Source: Candidatus Sysuiplasma jiujiangense
GTDB lineage: Archaea > Thermoplasmatota > Thermoplasmata > Sysuiplasmatales > Sysuiplasmataceae
Direction of reading: 5' to 3'
Length of the DNA: 64,000 nt
Assembly (NCBI GenBank): GCA_019721075.1
Contig: JAHEAD010000012.1
Location: forward strand, 27,765-91,764
Part shown: one piece after another, positions 26,575 to 36,696 of the stretch
Position numbering within the stretch: position 1 is the stretch's first letter
Layout: each line of letters opens with the position of its first letter
Position numbers and translations under genes: made by a program
Notes under the pieces: model-generated
The model's database searches: none
The model's input: the letters and a program-made list of their open reading frames with translations, nothing else
Told to the model about the DNA's origin: nothing

Positions 26575-27129
26575 AAGTTACCGGTCTGAGCAGAACGTCA
26601 TGGGGATCACCTATCCCGTATCCCGCTCCCTTCTGCGGATGTCAATCAGGCGCTGCGATCGGTATTATGAACCGGGTGGCTTCAAAATTTATGGCTGATA
26701 AATGGACCGGACTCAGATGGGTTGCCATAATGTCGAGATGGAACGAGCGTTTTCCCCTCCCTGTAAAGGGAGACGACCTGAATCCGCACGTGATGCCAGC
26801 CCGGAGGGAAAAGAATGAAAATTTGGAAACAGCAGGCAGATCATTCGCTTATGACACGGATCATATAATTCCGGTCAGACATTTTCTTAAAAAACATATA
26901 TTTAATGTTGATGCCTAACATATCAGGAATGATTATCAAATAGCGATCCCTGATTGGAAAACAAAAATCGCGCGAAAAGCAGAGTATATGGGCAATCGGA
27001 TGCTTTGAGGTCTGGGTTGGATGGCTGCGACACCGTGAGTAAAAATTTGCGGGACCCAGAGCGGGAACGGGTATTTGCCTCAGGAGAACCGACTAGAAGT
27101 CACGGCTTATCAGTGTCCGGTGACTACGC
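26575..27129. other. Intergenic region before the terminal oxidase
   Basis: About 555 bases with no supported gene. A plus-strand frame that overlaps the diiron gene and runs to 26918 is not protein-like. The last bases carry GGTGA six bases before the GTG start of the oxidase gene. AT-rich sequence at 26890-26930 could hold a promoter or terminator. Confidence 0.5.
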
Positions 27130-29535
27130 GTGATTGACAGGGGGAAGTCCGGAGCCTTGCCATCGTGCAATACACTGAAAGAATGGTTGTTCACGACAAA
27201 CCACAAGAAAGTGGGAATTTTCTATCTGGTAACCTCATTTATCTTCCTTTTCATTGCCGGTGCATTTGCGGAAATGATGCGAACCCAGCTTTACAGCCCC
27301 AATAACACTTTCCTGAATGCTGCAGAATACAATCAGCTTGTGACGATGCACGGTCTGCTCATGATACTCTTCTTCATCTCTCCCATGGGGTTTGCATTTG
27401 CAAACTACTTTGTCCCGATACAGATAGGCGCGAAGGACATGGCTTTTCCGAGACTTAACGCGCTCAGCTATTGGATGTATCTCTTCGGGGGGATCCTTCT
27501 TCTCAGCGGTTTCCTTCTTCCCGGCGGCGCATTGAGCGGTGGATGGACACTTTATGCGCCGCTCAATGAAGTTCACTATCTGCCCCAGGCGGGCGAAGAT
27601 GCAGGAATTGCCGGCATTACAATGCTCGGCATTTCACTGATCGTCTCTACCGTAAATTTTGCGGTAACCATCGCGCTGAAAAGAGCGAAAGGAATGAGCC
27701 TCCTTGATATGCCGATGTTCACATGGTCCATACTGTTTACTGTCGCGATGCTCTGGATAGTTTTCCCCGAGTTCGCTGGCGCACTTGTGCTGCTGCTTGC
27801 GGACCGCATTATCGGATCTGTTGTCTTTCTGTCTCCGGTTGGTGGCGCGCTGCTGTGGGAACAGATGTTCTGGTTCATGGGACATCCCGAGGTTTATGTT
27901 CTCCTCCTTCCTGCTCTGGGGGCCATGTTTGATGTTGCAAGTGTATTTTCCGGCAAGGCGATCTATGCAAAGAAGCTGATGATAGGATCGTTTGCGACAA
28001 TTTTTATCATGAGTATGCTGGTGTTCATGCACCACATGTTTATGACTGGAGTCAATCTCGTGTGGCTCGAGATACAGGAGATAACCACTGAACTCATATC
28101 CATACCATCAGGTGTTCTGATAATAGGCATAATCGCGACGATGCTTCGCGGCAGGATAAAACTCAGGACGCCGGTGCTCTTCACGATAGGTGCGGTCATT
28201 GTGTTCATCATCGGAGGAGCGACAGGCGTTATGCAATCCTCGATCGAACTGGATACGGCATTCAACGGGGATTACTGGGTAATAGCCCATTTCCATTATA
28301 TTCTTGCCGGAACGGTGCTCTGGGGACTGTACGCCGCACTCTACTTCTGGTTTCCGAAACTTACAGGAAAAATGTACAGTGAAAGGCTTGGTGTCATTCA
28401 CTTCGTCTTTTCATTCATTGGTCTGAATCTGACCTTCGCTCCGATGTTCTGGCTGCTCAACATGCCGAGAAGGTATTACACTTATCCGTCCGGCCTGGGT
28501 TTTACCCTTCCCAATGAGATTGCTACTGCCGGCGCACTGTTCTATGGCTTTTCGCAGCTGCTGCCCGTCGTGAATATGCTGTATTCCACACATTTTGGCG
28601 ATACTGCGGAGGCAAATCCCTGGGGTGCATACAGTCTGGAATGGCTCATTCCAACACCTGTGCCCGAATTTAATTTCACAGGCACGCCTTACATCGTAGA
28701 CGGCAAATTTATCATGGACAGCAAGGATGCATCGAAAGATGAGCATGGCACGTCCGGTCATTTGAGTCCATGGCCCCTGGCGATAAGCCTCGGTATGTTT
28801 CTCTCATTTCTAGGGCTTGTTCTGTTTCTCTATGGTGACGGGAATGCGGTGCTCGCAGCAGGTCTTATGATTTTTACCATTTCCGCGTTTGGATGGATGA
28901 TTGATGATTACTATAATGTCTTCCCTGAGGTGGAAAAGGACGGAGTTTCCACCAAGGAAACATGGCCATTCAGGCATATGGACAGCACAAGGCTCGGCAT
29001 GTGGATATTTGTGTCCGGCGATATTCTGCTGTTTACCACATTCATCAGCGCCTCGCTCTTTATTTTTCTCCAGAGCCAGTATTTCGGCGATCCGGCGACA
29101 AGCCTGAGGGGTAGTGCCGTGTACGATATCATCTCAATCATGGTTCTCATAGCAAGCATAGGAAGCATGTACGCGGCTGCGGAGGGTGCAAAGAGGGGAA
29201 ACAGGGAGATGACAGGCCTGGGCCTTCTTCTCACCTTTTTCTTTGGCCTGTGTTACATTGCATCCACGTTGATTGACTGGAGTTATCTCAATGCAGCTGG
29301 CTCAGGGCTGGGTGCGATTTCAGGCAGTGCGCTTCTTTCTATTTTTTATGATTCGTCAATTGTACATATTGTGCATATAATCGGGGGACTCGCACTGGTT
29401 ATCTACTTTTTTGTGAAGAATGCCGGGAACAGGATTGCAGAGAGATCGGTGCCCAGCATGTACGCTCTTCTCTATTTCTGGAGTTTCATTGCGGTTGCAG
29501 GTGTGATAATGATAGGTACGTTCGCCATGATCTGA
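27130..29535 (+). CDS. Heme-copper oxidase, fused subunits I and III
   Basis: The catalytic core of the terminal oxidase, which reduces oxygen and pumps protons. The 801-residue chain has subunit I ligands H74 (low-spin heme), H252 with Y256 (GHPEVY, CuB and cross-linked tyrosine), H301-H302 (CuB) and H387/H389 (HFHY, hemes). GHPEV indicates an A-type oxidase. From about residue 615 a subunit III domain begins (MDSTRLGMWIF, then several helices), a I-III fusion known from archaea and some bacteria. The start is GTG with GGTGA upstream. Subunit II follows 81 bases later. Quinol or a copper protein (see the cupredoxin at 11630) could be the electron donor; the CuA site in subunit II favours the copper protein. 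Confidence 0.96.
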   Translation: MIDRGKSGALPSCNTLKEWLFTTNHKKVGIFYLVTSFIFLFIAGAFAEMMRTQLYSPNNTFLNAAEYNQLVTMHGLLMILFFISPMGFAFANYFVPIQIGAKDMAFPRLNALSYWMYLFGGILLLSGFLLPGGALSGGWTLYAPLNEVHYLPQAGEDAGIAGITMLGISLIVSTVNFAVTIALKRAKGMSLLDMPMFTWSILFTVAMLWIVFPEFAGALVLLLADRIIGSVVFLSPVGGALLWEQMFWFMGHPEVYVLLLPALGAMFDVASVFSGKAIYAKKLMIGSFATIFIMSMLVFMHHMFMTGVNLVWLEIQEITTELISIPSGVLIIGIIATMLRGRIKLRTPVLFTIGAVIVFIIGGATGVMQSSIELDTAFNGDYWVIAHFHYILAGTVLWGLYAALYFWFPKLTGKMYSERLGVIHFVFSFIGLNLTFAPMFWLLNMPRRYYTYPSGLGFTLPNEIATAGALFYGFSQLLPVVNMLYSTHFGDTAEANPWGAYSLEWLIPTPVPEFNFTGTPYIVDGKFIMDSKDASKDEHGTSGHLSPWPLAISLGMFLSFLGLVLFLYGDGNAVLAAGLMIFTISAFGWMIDDYYNVFPEVEKDGVSTKETWPFRHMDSTRLGMWIFVSGDILLFTTFISASLFIFLQSQYFGDPATSLRGSAVYDIISIMVLIASIGSMYAAAEGAKRGNREMTGLGLLLTFFFGLCYIASTLIDWSYLNAAGSGLGAISGSALLSIFYDSSIVHIVHIIGGLALVIYFFVKNAGNRIAERSVPSMYALLYFWSFIAVAGVIMIGTFAMI

Positions 29536-29616
29536 GGAGAAAAGGAAAAATGGATTCAGGAGCAAACAGCATGACAAAAGGGATCGCGGAAGAAATCAAA
29601 TGCGAGACAGGCCGGC

Positions 29617-30315
29617 ATGCGGTGGGTGGATATGCTTATTGAAATCACAATAACTTCCATTACGTCCGCGAAGTGGCTTTCACTGTTCGACATTTACCTC
29701 ATCACCGGCGTTCCAATTTCTGCGTTCGTGATCGGATGGATAATTTATGTTGTAATCAGAAACAGGGAAAAGACAATTACAGGAAACGTGGAAGATGTGG
29801 AATCCATCGTGCCGGGTTTCATTCCGACAGCGGAACGCGGAAAGAAAAAACCATTTTTATTTTTCATTGTTTTCATGGCAGTGTTATTCCTCGGGCTGAC
29901 TTCAATTGCGTTGCCTGTTGCCTCTTTTACGAGAACTGCTCCCGCTGATCAGGGAAATGCGCTGGTCGTTGATGTCTACGCATCACAATGGACCTGGACT
30001 TTTCACTATCCTGACGGATACAATGTGACCGGATCGGCACTTATTCGCAACTATTCGATAGAATTCCCCGTAAACACAACCCTCATATTCAGGGTGACCA
30101 GTACGGATGTGTTGCATGAATTCGCCGTACCGTCTCTCAAGATAAAGGTGGACGCTTTTCCCGGCATATGGAATGTCGTATGGACAAATGTCAGTGTACC
30201 TGGAACGTATACGGCATTCTGCATGGAGCTATGCGGACTCGGGCATGCAGGGATGTGGGTGAAAATCAGTTTTGTGGGGCAGTCTGCATTCCGGTCATGG
30301 TACGCGTCACACTGA
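29617..30315 (+). CDS. Heme-copper oxidase subunit II with CuA site
   Basis: A 232-residue subunit with two membrane helices (about 22-46 and 79-103) and an outer cupredoxin domain. All CuA ligands are present: H167 (DVLHEFAVP), C202, E204, C206, H210 and M213 in CMELCGLGHAGM. A complete CuA site shows that electrons arrive from a protein donor such as a cytochrome or cupredoxin rather than directly from quinol. An in-frame ATG five codons later (29632) is an alternative start. It follows the fused I-III subunit gene in the same direction, so the two form one operon; no heme-synthesis or assembly gene follows within this window. Confidence 0.95.
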   Translation: MRWVDMLIEITITSITSAKWLSLFDIYLITGVPISAFVIGWIIYVVIRNREKTITGNVEDVESIVPGFIPTAERGKKKPFLFFIVFMAVLFLGLTSIALPVASFTRTAPADQGNALVVDVYASQWTWTFHYPDGYNVTGSALIRNYSIEFPVNTTLIFRVTSTDVLHEFAVPSLKIKVDAFPGIWNVVWTNVSVPGTYTAFCMELCGLGHAGMWVKISFVGQSAFRSWYASH

Positions 30316-31024
30316 CCGTCGACATGCCGTCGCCTAACCTGATGGCGACAGGATATTTTTCATCTCTGAAGACACGGCGCGGAATCAGGATTTTACCTGC
30401 CAACATTGTTGCCACACAGCTCTTCAAATCCGCAGGCTGTCACTATTAGGATATACATGACGTGATCGCGGTCTTAACATATTTGCGACTGCCTGAAATT
30501 TCGCCGAAAAGACATCCGTCTCCACCGTCCAAGTTTGCACTGCTGACGCTGTTGTAATGCCGTATGCCGGCTGTATATCATAATATCAAGCGGGAAGACC
30601 CCCAACCTGTTGGTGGATGAAAACGAGCAAAACTTTCAAACTGTGTAATGACAATGCCCGACCAGGTAGGCAAGAGCCTTCCCGGATTAACGCACGTGGA
30701 GAGAGTTGTCTACATAACCCGCAAGGTGGATCGAACGGCCTCCGGGATGCGTGAACTGGCGGAGGGAAGCGGGAACACAATCCGGCAATGATGTCGAAGG
30801 TGAACAGCATGCCACGCCTCCTCTCCCGAAATTGTAGTTTTTTATAGCATAACTCAAAAGTTCTGTGGATACCATTCTGCTGAATCGATGGAAAGACTTT
30901 CCACAAGACTTTTGTGACTTGCCATAAGTATCGATACAAAGACATGGTTATTGTCTTACTTCCATCTAGGAAAATTCTGAACTTGTTCTGAGGAGAATGT
31001 CACATGAGGACCATGCCATTCGGA
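30316..31024. other. Gene-poor region after the oxidase genes
   Basis: About 710 bases between converging genes. A possible remnant of a TnpB C-terminus is listed separately (30617-30840). A minus-strand frame of 119 codons at 30586-30945 is rich in Pro, Arg and Cys without any motif and is treated as chance. No RNA gene was recognised. Confidence 0.45.
30617..30840 (+). pseudogene. Possible decayed 3' end of a transposon TnpB gene
   Basis: A short plus-strand frame from ATG 30617 reads through RPGRQEPSRINARGES and stops near 30754. A second stretch further on reads MSKVNSMPRLLSRN before a T-rich segment. The Arg/Gly-rich tail with INARGE and the later VNSM segment resemble the C-terminal ends of IS605-type TnpB proteins, which are poorly conserved. 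No upstream catalytic part is present. The match is by eye and weak. Confidence 0.25.
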
Positions 31025-34000
31025 TTAATTTTCCAGACCCGATCGCTTTTCTGTTTCCAGATCAATAAACCTGTAACTGCCCGAAGGAACCTTAAATTCA
31101 AATACAGCCCCTTTTCCCTGGGTGCCTTTTTCGCTTATTGAGATATTTGTAATTTTCAGTACGTCACTAACCAATTTCAACCCATGAGGTTGTCTGTCCA
31201 TACCACCGGAAAAAATGGACTCTTTCATCGAGTCAGGTATTCCCCTACCATCATCGGAATACACGATAAGCAGATAATTATCCTTCACTGAAACATTGAG
31301 GGCAATGCTCCTTACTGGTCCGCCGTGTTTAGTTGTGTTGACAATCAGATTGGAAAATGCCCGTTCGAGGAGCGGATCGGCCAAGATTTCCACATCCGGG
31401 CCCGTCGTGCTTACACCTATTCTTCCAAGATCCATCGATTCTATGCAGCCCATGAATGTTTTCTTCGGGTCCGTCCAGCGGGGGCTTCCCGAAAACTGCA
31501 GCTCCTTCAACGTTTGGAGCTGTGTCCTCATTCTTTCGGTGATGCCGATTATTCTGTCAGTTCGCTCCGAAAGACCTTTGTCAACTGTGGAGTCCACAAC
31601 CATGCGCGTATAGGCTTCTATCGCCTGTATGTGGTTCATCATGTCATGCCTGCTTATCGTCTCCATGAGATTCAGTTTGTCGTTTATCTTCTTCAGGTTT
31701 TCACGGTACAGAGCTGAATCGGTTATGTCCTTCTGTATCAGAACCCAGACCACAGCGCCATCCGTACTATTCTTCATTGGGAAGAAATTCGTATCCAGAA
31801 TGATCTCCTTTCCGTCCGTCCCGTAGCTCACAACCTCGCCCGAGTAGGGTGTCCCGCTGATGTATGAGGCATACATCCTGTTCAGAGAAGCGGAATCAAC
31901 GGCATCACCCTGAAGATCCCAGAGTGTCTTTCCAATCACCTCGTTTCTGGAATAGCCGATCGTACGGACATATGCGCTGTTAACATACTTCACAACGGGC
32001 TCATTGATGTCGTTCAGTTCCGAGATCACAACCATTTCTTTGAGGTTTTCCATTACCTCGTGGTTGAGCCTGTTTTCGGCATCGGCCAGTCTTTCCTTTG
32101 TGATGTCTCTTGCGATGCTGGACATGCTGATCACTCTTCCTTTCGAGTCCACGACAGGAGAAGCAGTTATTCTCATGTAAATGCGAGTGCCGTCCTTCCT
32201 CAGTCTCGCAGCCTCATACGTAAAACTGCTGCCGGAAGAGACAGCCTTCAGTTTCTCTTTCACATCCTGACGTAATTCGGGCGGAACAATACAATCCACC
32301 GATTTGCCGACAATTTCTTCCCGCTTCCAGCCATATGTTGCTTCGAACGCGTTATTGACGGAAACTATTGTTCCGTCGATCTTGCTGGCAATTATTACAA
32401 GCGGTGTGTTCATTATAAAAGATTCAAGGTTGTGTAACAGTGTTTTAAGTTCCTCCTCAACTCTTATTCTCCCTATGAAAAGACCGATCTGCTTTCCTAT
32501 ATCCTCCATCGTATTGAGTGTGTTTCTGTCCGCGTCCAGCTGTGAACTGCTGAAGAACAGCATCGCTCCCTCCACTTTACCCTTGTTTGAGAGCGGAACT
32601 CCAAATGCAGATCTGGCGTCGGCAGGTTTTGCTTCATTCACGACCACACCAGGCTGATCAGCCGTCAAATCGCTGATCCAGAGAGGTTTCCCAGTTCTGT
32701 ATACTGTAATCAGCAATCCGGCTGCTGATTCGGGATCCGCCTTGACAGAAGTTTCCCCATGGTCCGAACCGGAGCCTTTGTCTGCGGGCACGCGCGTTTC
32801 CAGGTGTATTCTGCCGTCCTCAGGACTGAGCAGCCATATTTCTCCAGACTGGAAGTTCAACTGACTGCAGACGTTTTCGGCAATACTTTTGAAAGCTCCC
32901 TCCATGGATTTTTCCGTCGCAAGTGCAAGAGACACCGCATACCGTGTTCTTCTTCTCCTTTCGGTCAGTTTTTCCTCAGTGGCATCTTTGAAAACCATCA
33001 CTATACCGCTGATTTTCCCGGATTGGTCCTTTATCGGCGCAGCGGAGTCCTCTATCATGTATTCCCTGCCATTTTTCGATATCAGAACAGTATGGTTTGC
33101 GAGACCGACAATCTCTCCTTTCAACATCACGATTTCCACAGGTATGCTGACTTTTTTTCTTGTTTCCTCATTTATTATATTGAATATCTCATTCACAGGT
33201 CTTCCAATCGCTTCTTCTTCAGTGTAGCCTGTGAGTTTTGAAGCTATGCCGTTGATTACGGTGATCCTCCCATGCGTGTCCGTCGCAATTACACCGTCGC
33301 CTATGCTTGCAATCGTAACCTTCAATTCCTCTCTCTGCCTTGCATTTATCTCCAGTGCTCTTGTAAGTTCGGTAACATCCCGTCCGATGCCGGCGATACC
33401 TACGATTTCGCCCTTTGAATTCTTCACCGGGGTGATTGTCATGCTCATTTCAAATAATTCGCCGTTTTTGCGCATTCTGCGTCCGATATAGCTGACCGTC
33501 TTCCGTGTGGTTAAAAGCTCCTGAAACTTCCCCTTCGCTTCATCAATGCAGTCGGGAGGCACCATCAGTAACCCCTTCCCAATGGCCTCTTCCGCGGACC
33601 AGCCGTAGATTTTCTCAAATGCGTTGTTGACAGAAACAATCTTTCCGTCGAGATCGAAAAAAGCAAACGCATCGGAAGTATTCCTGATTATCGATTCCAT
33701 TCTTTCATTCGCAAGTGCGAGCTGTTCCTCCCGCCGCTTCCTCTCAACTGCGAGTATTATATAATGGTGAAGTTCAGCAAAAAGCGCGATCGGATTTCCA
33801 CCCTTCTGCATGTAGTAATCAGCACCGCTGTTAAGTGCTTCAATAACAATTTCTTCTCTTCCTTTACCCGTGAAAAGAATGAAGGGAATGCTGCTGGATT
33901 TTCTCAGTTCTTTGAGAAATTGAATACCATCCACTTCAGGCATCTGATAGTCTGAAACAATTGCGTCAAACTCTTCCCTTCCCATTGCTTCAATAGCCTC

Positions 34001-34135
34001 ATCAGGAGACGAAACTACTGTTACCTTGATGTCGAACTGCAGTTCCATGAACTGTTTGAACGAATCACGCATTGCGAACTCGTCGTCAACGTAGAGGATA
34101 TTAGGGGGTTTTCCAGCACTTTCTTCAATTCGCAT
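31025..34135 (-). CDS. Hybrid sensor: receiver, multiple PAS and GAF, histidine kinase
   Basis: A soluble 1036-residue signalling protein. Residues 11-125 are a response-regulator receiver (acidic pair D17-D18, phospho-acceptor D62 in VSDYQMP, K at about 115). PAS domains follow at about 140-260 and 270-390, GAF at about 400-555, and PAS at about 570-690 and 700-810. The kinase core has H830 (SRHDMMNH), an N-box (LIVNTTKHG, about 930) and the G1 motif DDGRGI. A receiver at the N-terminus of a multi-PAS kinase without a DNA-binding output is common in methanogens and Thermoplasmata. No membrane segment is present, so it senses internal signals, possibly redox or light through PAS. No partner is adjacent. 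Confidence 0.92.
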   Translation of the reverse strand: MRIEESAGKPPNILYVDDEFAMRDSFKQFMELQFDIKVTVVSSPDEAIEAMGREEFDAIVSDYQMPEVDGIQFLKELRKSSSIPFILFTGKGREEIVIEALNSGADYYMQKGGNPIALFAELHHYIILAVERKRREEQLALANERMESIIRNTSDAFAFFDLDGKIVSVNNAFEKIYGWSAEEAIGKGLLMVPPDCIDEAKGKFQELLTTRKTVSYIGRRMRKNGELFEMSMTITPVKNSKGEIVGIAGIGRDVTELTRALEINARQREELKVTIASIGDGVIATDTHGRITVINGIASKLTGYTEEEAIGRPVNEIFNIINEETRKKVSIPVEIVMLKGEIVGLANHTVLISKNGREYMIEDSAAPIKDQSGKISGIVMVFKDATEEKLTERRRRTRYAVSLALATEKSMEGAFKSIAENVCSQLNFQSGEIWLLSPEDGRIHLETRVPADKGSGSDHGETSVKADPESAAGLLITVYRTGKPLWISDLTADQPGVVVNEAKPADARSAFGVPLSNKGKVEGAMLFFSSSQLDADRNTLNTMEDIGKQIGLFIGRIRVEEELKTLLHNLESFIMNTPLVIIASKIDGTIVSVNNAFEATYGWKREEIVGKSVDCIVPPELRQDVKEKLKAVSSGSSFTYEAARLRKDGTRIYMRITASPVVDSKGRVISMSSIARDITKERLADAENRLNHEVMENLKEMVVISELNDINEPVVKYVNSAYVRTIGYSRNEVIGKTLWDLQGDAVDSASLNRMYASYISGTPYSGEVVSYGTDGKEIILDTNFFPMKNSTDGAVVWVLIQKDITDSALYRENLKKINDKLNLMETISRHDMMNHIQAIEAYTRMVVDSTVDKGLSERTDRIIGITERMRTQLQTLKELQFSGSPRWTDPKKTFMGCIESMDLGRIGVSTTGPDVEILADPLLERAFSNLIVNTTKHGGPVRSIALNVSVKDNYLLIVYSDDGRGIPDSMKESIFSGGMDRQPHGLKLVSDVLKITNISISEKGTQGKGAVFEFKVPSGSYRFIDLETEKRSGLEN

Positions 34136-34437
34136 TTATCAGCGAACTCCTTTCCTCGACTCCACCTTACCGACGAGAAGCGCGATGGGTTCTGCTCGGA
34201 ATCGCATTATGTGACTTCTCTTTATCGACTTATAATCCCTCTGTCATACTTATCACATCAGATAATTTCAGTCTTGCCCCTACCATAATCAATTTATCGA
34301 CGCGTGCCACACCGAAATTCATCAGGTGACTGATTACTTTTGTTTATCCGTGTCGGGTAGAGCGTAGACAAGGGTTGTATCTTCCCGGCTTCCATCTAAT
34401 CCACTCCAGAGAGTAACAGATAAGATTAATGTAGTTG
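34136..34437. other. Divergent promoter region between kinase and isoprenoid genes
   Basis: About 300 bases separating the leftward receiver kinase and the rightward prenyl synthase. AT-rich patches at 34205-34275 may serve the kinase and at 34420-34430 the synthase. No gene-like frame was found. Confidence 0.45.
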
Positions 34438-35433
34438 ATGAAAAGTGTCATTATTATGAACGATTACGTTGCCGTTGACTTCGGCGTCGCGAAGGAGCTA
34501 AAACTCGTGGAGGATACCCTCAAGAAGAGCGTTAGATCTGAAAGCCCTGCGCTGACCGAAATTGCAATGCATGTGATAGCCGCCGGCGGCAAACGGATCA
34601 GGCCCGCGATATGCATACTCGCGTACAAGGCGGTAGGCGGCGGAGACAGTAAACTGCACTCGGCAGTCGACGCTGCTGTGGCTGTGGAGCTCATTCACAG
34701 TGCAACTCTCATACATGACGACATAACTGATGAAGGAGAACAGAGGAGGGGAAAAGTCACAGCATACAGGAAGTATGGCGTTCACAATGCGCTGGTTGCA
34801 GGTGATTTCATGTTCGTACAAGGATTCAAGTATGGTCAATTTCTCAGCCCCGAATCCATTAGAATAGCGGCTGAAGCATATGAAAAACTTGCAGAAGGGG
34901 AAATGCTACAGGAGCAGTGGAGAAACAATCCATCGGTACCGATGAATGAGTACGTAAACATCATAAGCGGAAAGACTGCCTCTGTATTTTCAGCAAGTGC
35001 ACAGCTAGGAGCTTTCCATGGTGGTGGAACTGATGACGAAATTGAGGCACTGGGATACTTTGGTACCAACGTGGGAATTGCTTTTCAGATAATTGACGAC
35101 ATCCTGGACATAACATCAGATGCCGACACCCTTGGAAAGAGCGTCGGAAACGACATAAAAGAAGGGAATATGACATTGCCGCTGATACTGGCGATGAATA
35201 ATGGCGTCGACAAAAAACTGCTTGCGGATGTCATAGCCAAGAAGAACAAACCCAGGGAACTCATTGAGAGTGCAATAGAGATGATAAGGGGAAGCGGATG
35301 TGTGCCGGAATCTCTCGGGATTGCAGAAAAGTATGCTAAATTGGCTAATGAAAGTCTGAAAAGACTAAAACCGTCTGCCCACAAGGATGCGTTAATAAAG
35401 CTCTCCGGTTCCATCATCAGCAGAGTGAGGTAG
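34438..35433 (+). CDS. Polyprenyl (geranylgeranyl-type) diphosphate synthase
   Basis: A 331-residue trans-prenyltransferase that condenses isopentenyl diphosphate with allylic diphosphates to give the C20 or longer chains of archaeal membrane lipids. The first aspartate-rich motif is DDITD (94-98), with the GGKRIRP substrate motif at about 50-56, and the second is DDILD (about 220). Both follow the DDxxD rule. ATG 34438 is taken as start; the preceding TTG (34435) and a later ATG (34456) are alternatives. The following gene is a geranylgeranyl reductase, so the two could make and saturate the lipid chains. Product length is not determined by eye. Confidence 0.93.
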   Translation: MKSVIIMNDYVAVDFGVAKELKLVEDTLKKSVRSESPALTEIAMHVIAAGGKRIRPAICILAYKAVGGGDSKLHSAVDAAVAVELIHSATLIHDDITDEGEQRRGKVTAYRKYGVHNALVAGDFMFVQGFKYGQFLSPESIRIAAEAYEKLAEGEMLQEQWRNNPSVPMNEYVNIISGKTASVFSASAQLGAFHGGGTDDEIEALGYFGTNVGIAFQIIDDILDITSDADTLGKSVGNDIKEGNMTLPLILAMNNGVDKKLLADVIAKKNKPRELIESAIEMIRGSGCVPESLGIAEKYAKLANESLKRLKPSAHKDALIKLSGSIISRVR

Positions 35434-35512
35434 ATCCCTTGGTTCTTCGATACAGGGTAATTTCTTTTCTAAATCATCCGTCCGACTTGAGCAATGCATA
35501 GGTGATGCTCAA

Positions 35513-36625
35513 ATGCGGAAATACGATGTTGTCGTTGTGGGAGCGGGTCCTGGAGGGAGTTCTGCAGCAGAGTATGCGGCAAGGAGCGGACTCAGTGTTT
35601 TATTCATCGACAGCAGAAGGGAGATAGGATGGCCTGTTCAGTGCGGGGAGTTTATGCCAAAAACAGAGGAGATTCACAGGCTCTTTTCCGAAGTGGACGA
35701 ACCTTCTGAACTCTTCGATGTACCTGCACGGGTCGTATCTAAGCCCACTTCAATAATACGGATGGTCTCTCCGGGCGGCAGAGACTATGACATAAATTTT
35801 TCAGGCTATTCTACAGAAAGAAGAGATTTTGACAAATACCTTGCCGAAAAAGCTGTGAAGGCAGGCGCCGAATTGATGACAGACACAAAATTTCAGAAGT
35901 TTGACGGCCGAAACAGGGTGGTCACTTCCAGGGGGACCTTTGAAGCAAAGGTCATCGTTGGAGCTGACGGTCCGTTTTCCACCGTGAGGAAGGAGATAGG
36001 GATTGAGTCACCGAAGCTGCTTTACCCTGCAATGTCAACAACGATGAACGGTGAGTTCGGGGACACTGTATACATGTACTTCGGCAATGCTGCTCCAGCC
36101 GGATATGCTTGGATTATTCCGAAAAATGGTGGAGCCAACGTTGGACTCGGAGCCGATCCTAACCTGACAAAAAGAAAGGTTGGTTTCTATGCAAGGGACT
36201 TTATCGAGGAGATAGGCAGAAAATTCAATACGAAACCGAGACAGATCATCGCCGGCGGATGGGTGCCCATGGCAGGACCGCTGAAGAGGACAGTGGACGG
36301 AAACGTGCTGCTTGTCGGAGATGCCGCAGGACACGTAATGGCTACGAACGGTGGCGGAATATGCGTCGCTATGATATGTGGAAGGATCGCAGGCAGGGTA
36401 ATAGGAGACAGCATCAACAAAGGGACCGCACTTGTGGAATATGAGAAAAAATGGAGAGCTGCGGTCGGAAGGGATCTGGAGACAGCAAGGAGAATGATGG
36501 GCTATGCACACTTCTCATTCAGCAATGACTGGATGCTCTCACTCCTGTTCAGAATTGCAGGCAGGAAGGGACTCGGCAAAGTTATCAAATGCAAGTCGAT
36601 CTTTTCGCTCAAGGACTGGACCTGA
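35513..36625 (+). CDS. Geranylgeranyl reductase family flavoprotein (archaeal lipid saturation)
   Basis: A 370-residue FAD enzyme. The dinucleotide fold VVGAGPGGSSAA is at the N-terminus (7-18), followed by the family-specific PVQCGEF segment and a second FAD motif VLLVGDAAGHV (about 263-273). Thermoplasma acidophilum has a well-studied homologue, digeranylgeranylglycerophospholipid reductase, that hydrogenates the isoprenoid chains of membrane ether lipids. The start is ATG 35513 with GGTGATG about ten bases upstream. It lies 79 bases after the prenyl diphosphate synthase in the same direction. The match supports lipid reduction, the best-known role; other family members act on other polyprenyl compounds. 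Confidence 0.92.
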   Translation: MRKYDVVVVGAGPGGSSAAEYAARSGLSVLFIDSRREIGWPVQCGEFMPKTEEIHRLFSEVDEPSELFDVPARVVSKPTSIIRMVSPGGRDYDINFSGYSTERRDFDKYLAEKAVKAGAELMTDTKFQKFDGRNRVVTSRGTFEAKVIVGADGPFSTVRKEIGIESPKLLYPAMSTTMNGEFGDTVYMYFGNAAPAGYAWIIPKNGGANVGLGADPNLTKRKVGFYARDFIEEIGRKFNTKPRQIIAGGWVPMAGPLKRTVDGNVLLVGDAAGHVMATNGGGICVAMICGRIAGRVIGDSINKGTALVEYEKKWRAAVGRDLETARRMMGYAHFSFSNDWMLSLLFRIAGRKGLGKVIKCKSIFSLKDWT

Positions 36626-36696
36626 AAGCCGAATAATTCGGAAAAGAAATAAAAGAGTTAAGATGTTTAATGTTCGTCTGCCGGGTTGCGCGGCAT

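Noticed and set aside
30700..30760. A ggtggatcgaac word resembling a tRNA T-arm
   Set aside because: No acceptor, D-arm or anticodon arm can be formed around it.
30586..30945. A 119-codon minus-strand frame after the oxidase genes
   Set aside because: It has no motif or start signal, and its Arg/Pro/Cys-rich composition suggests chance.
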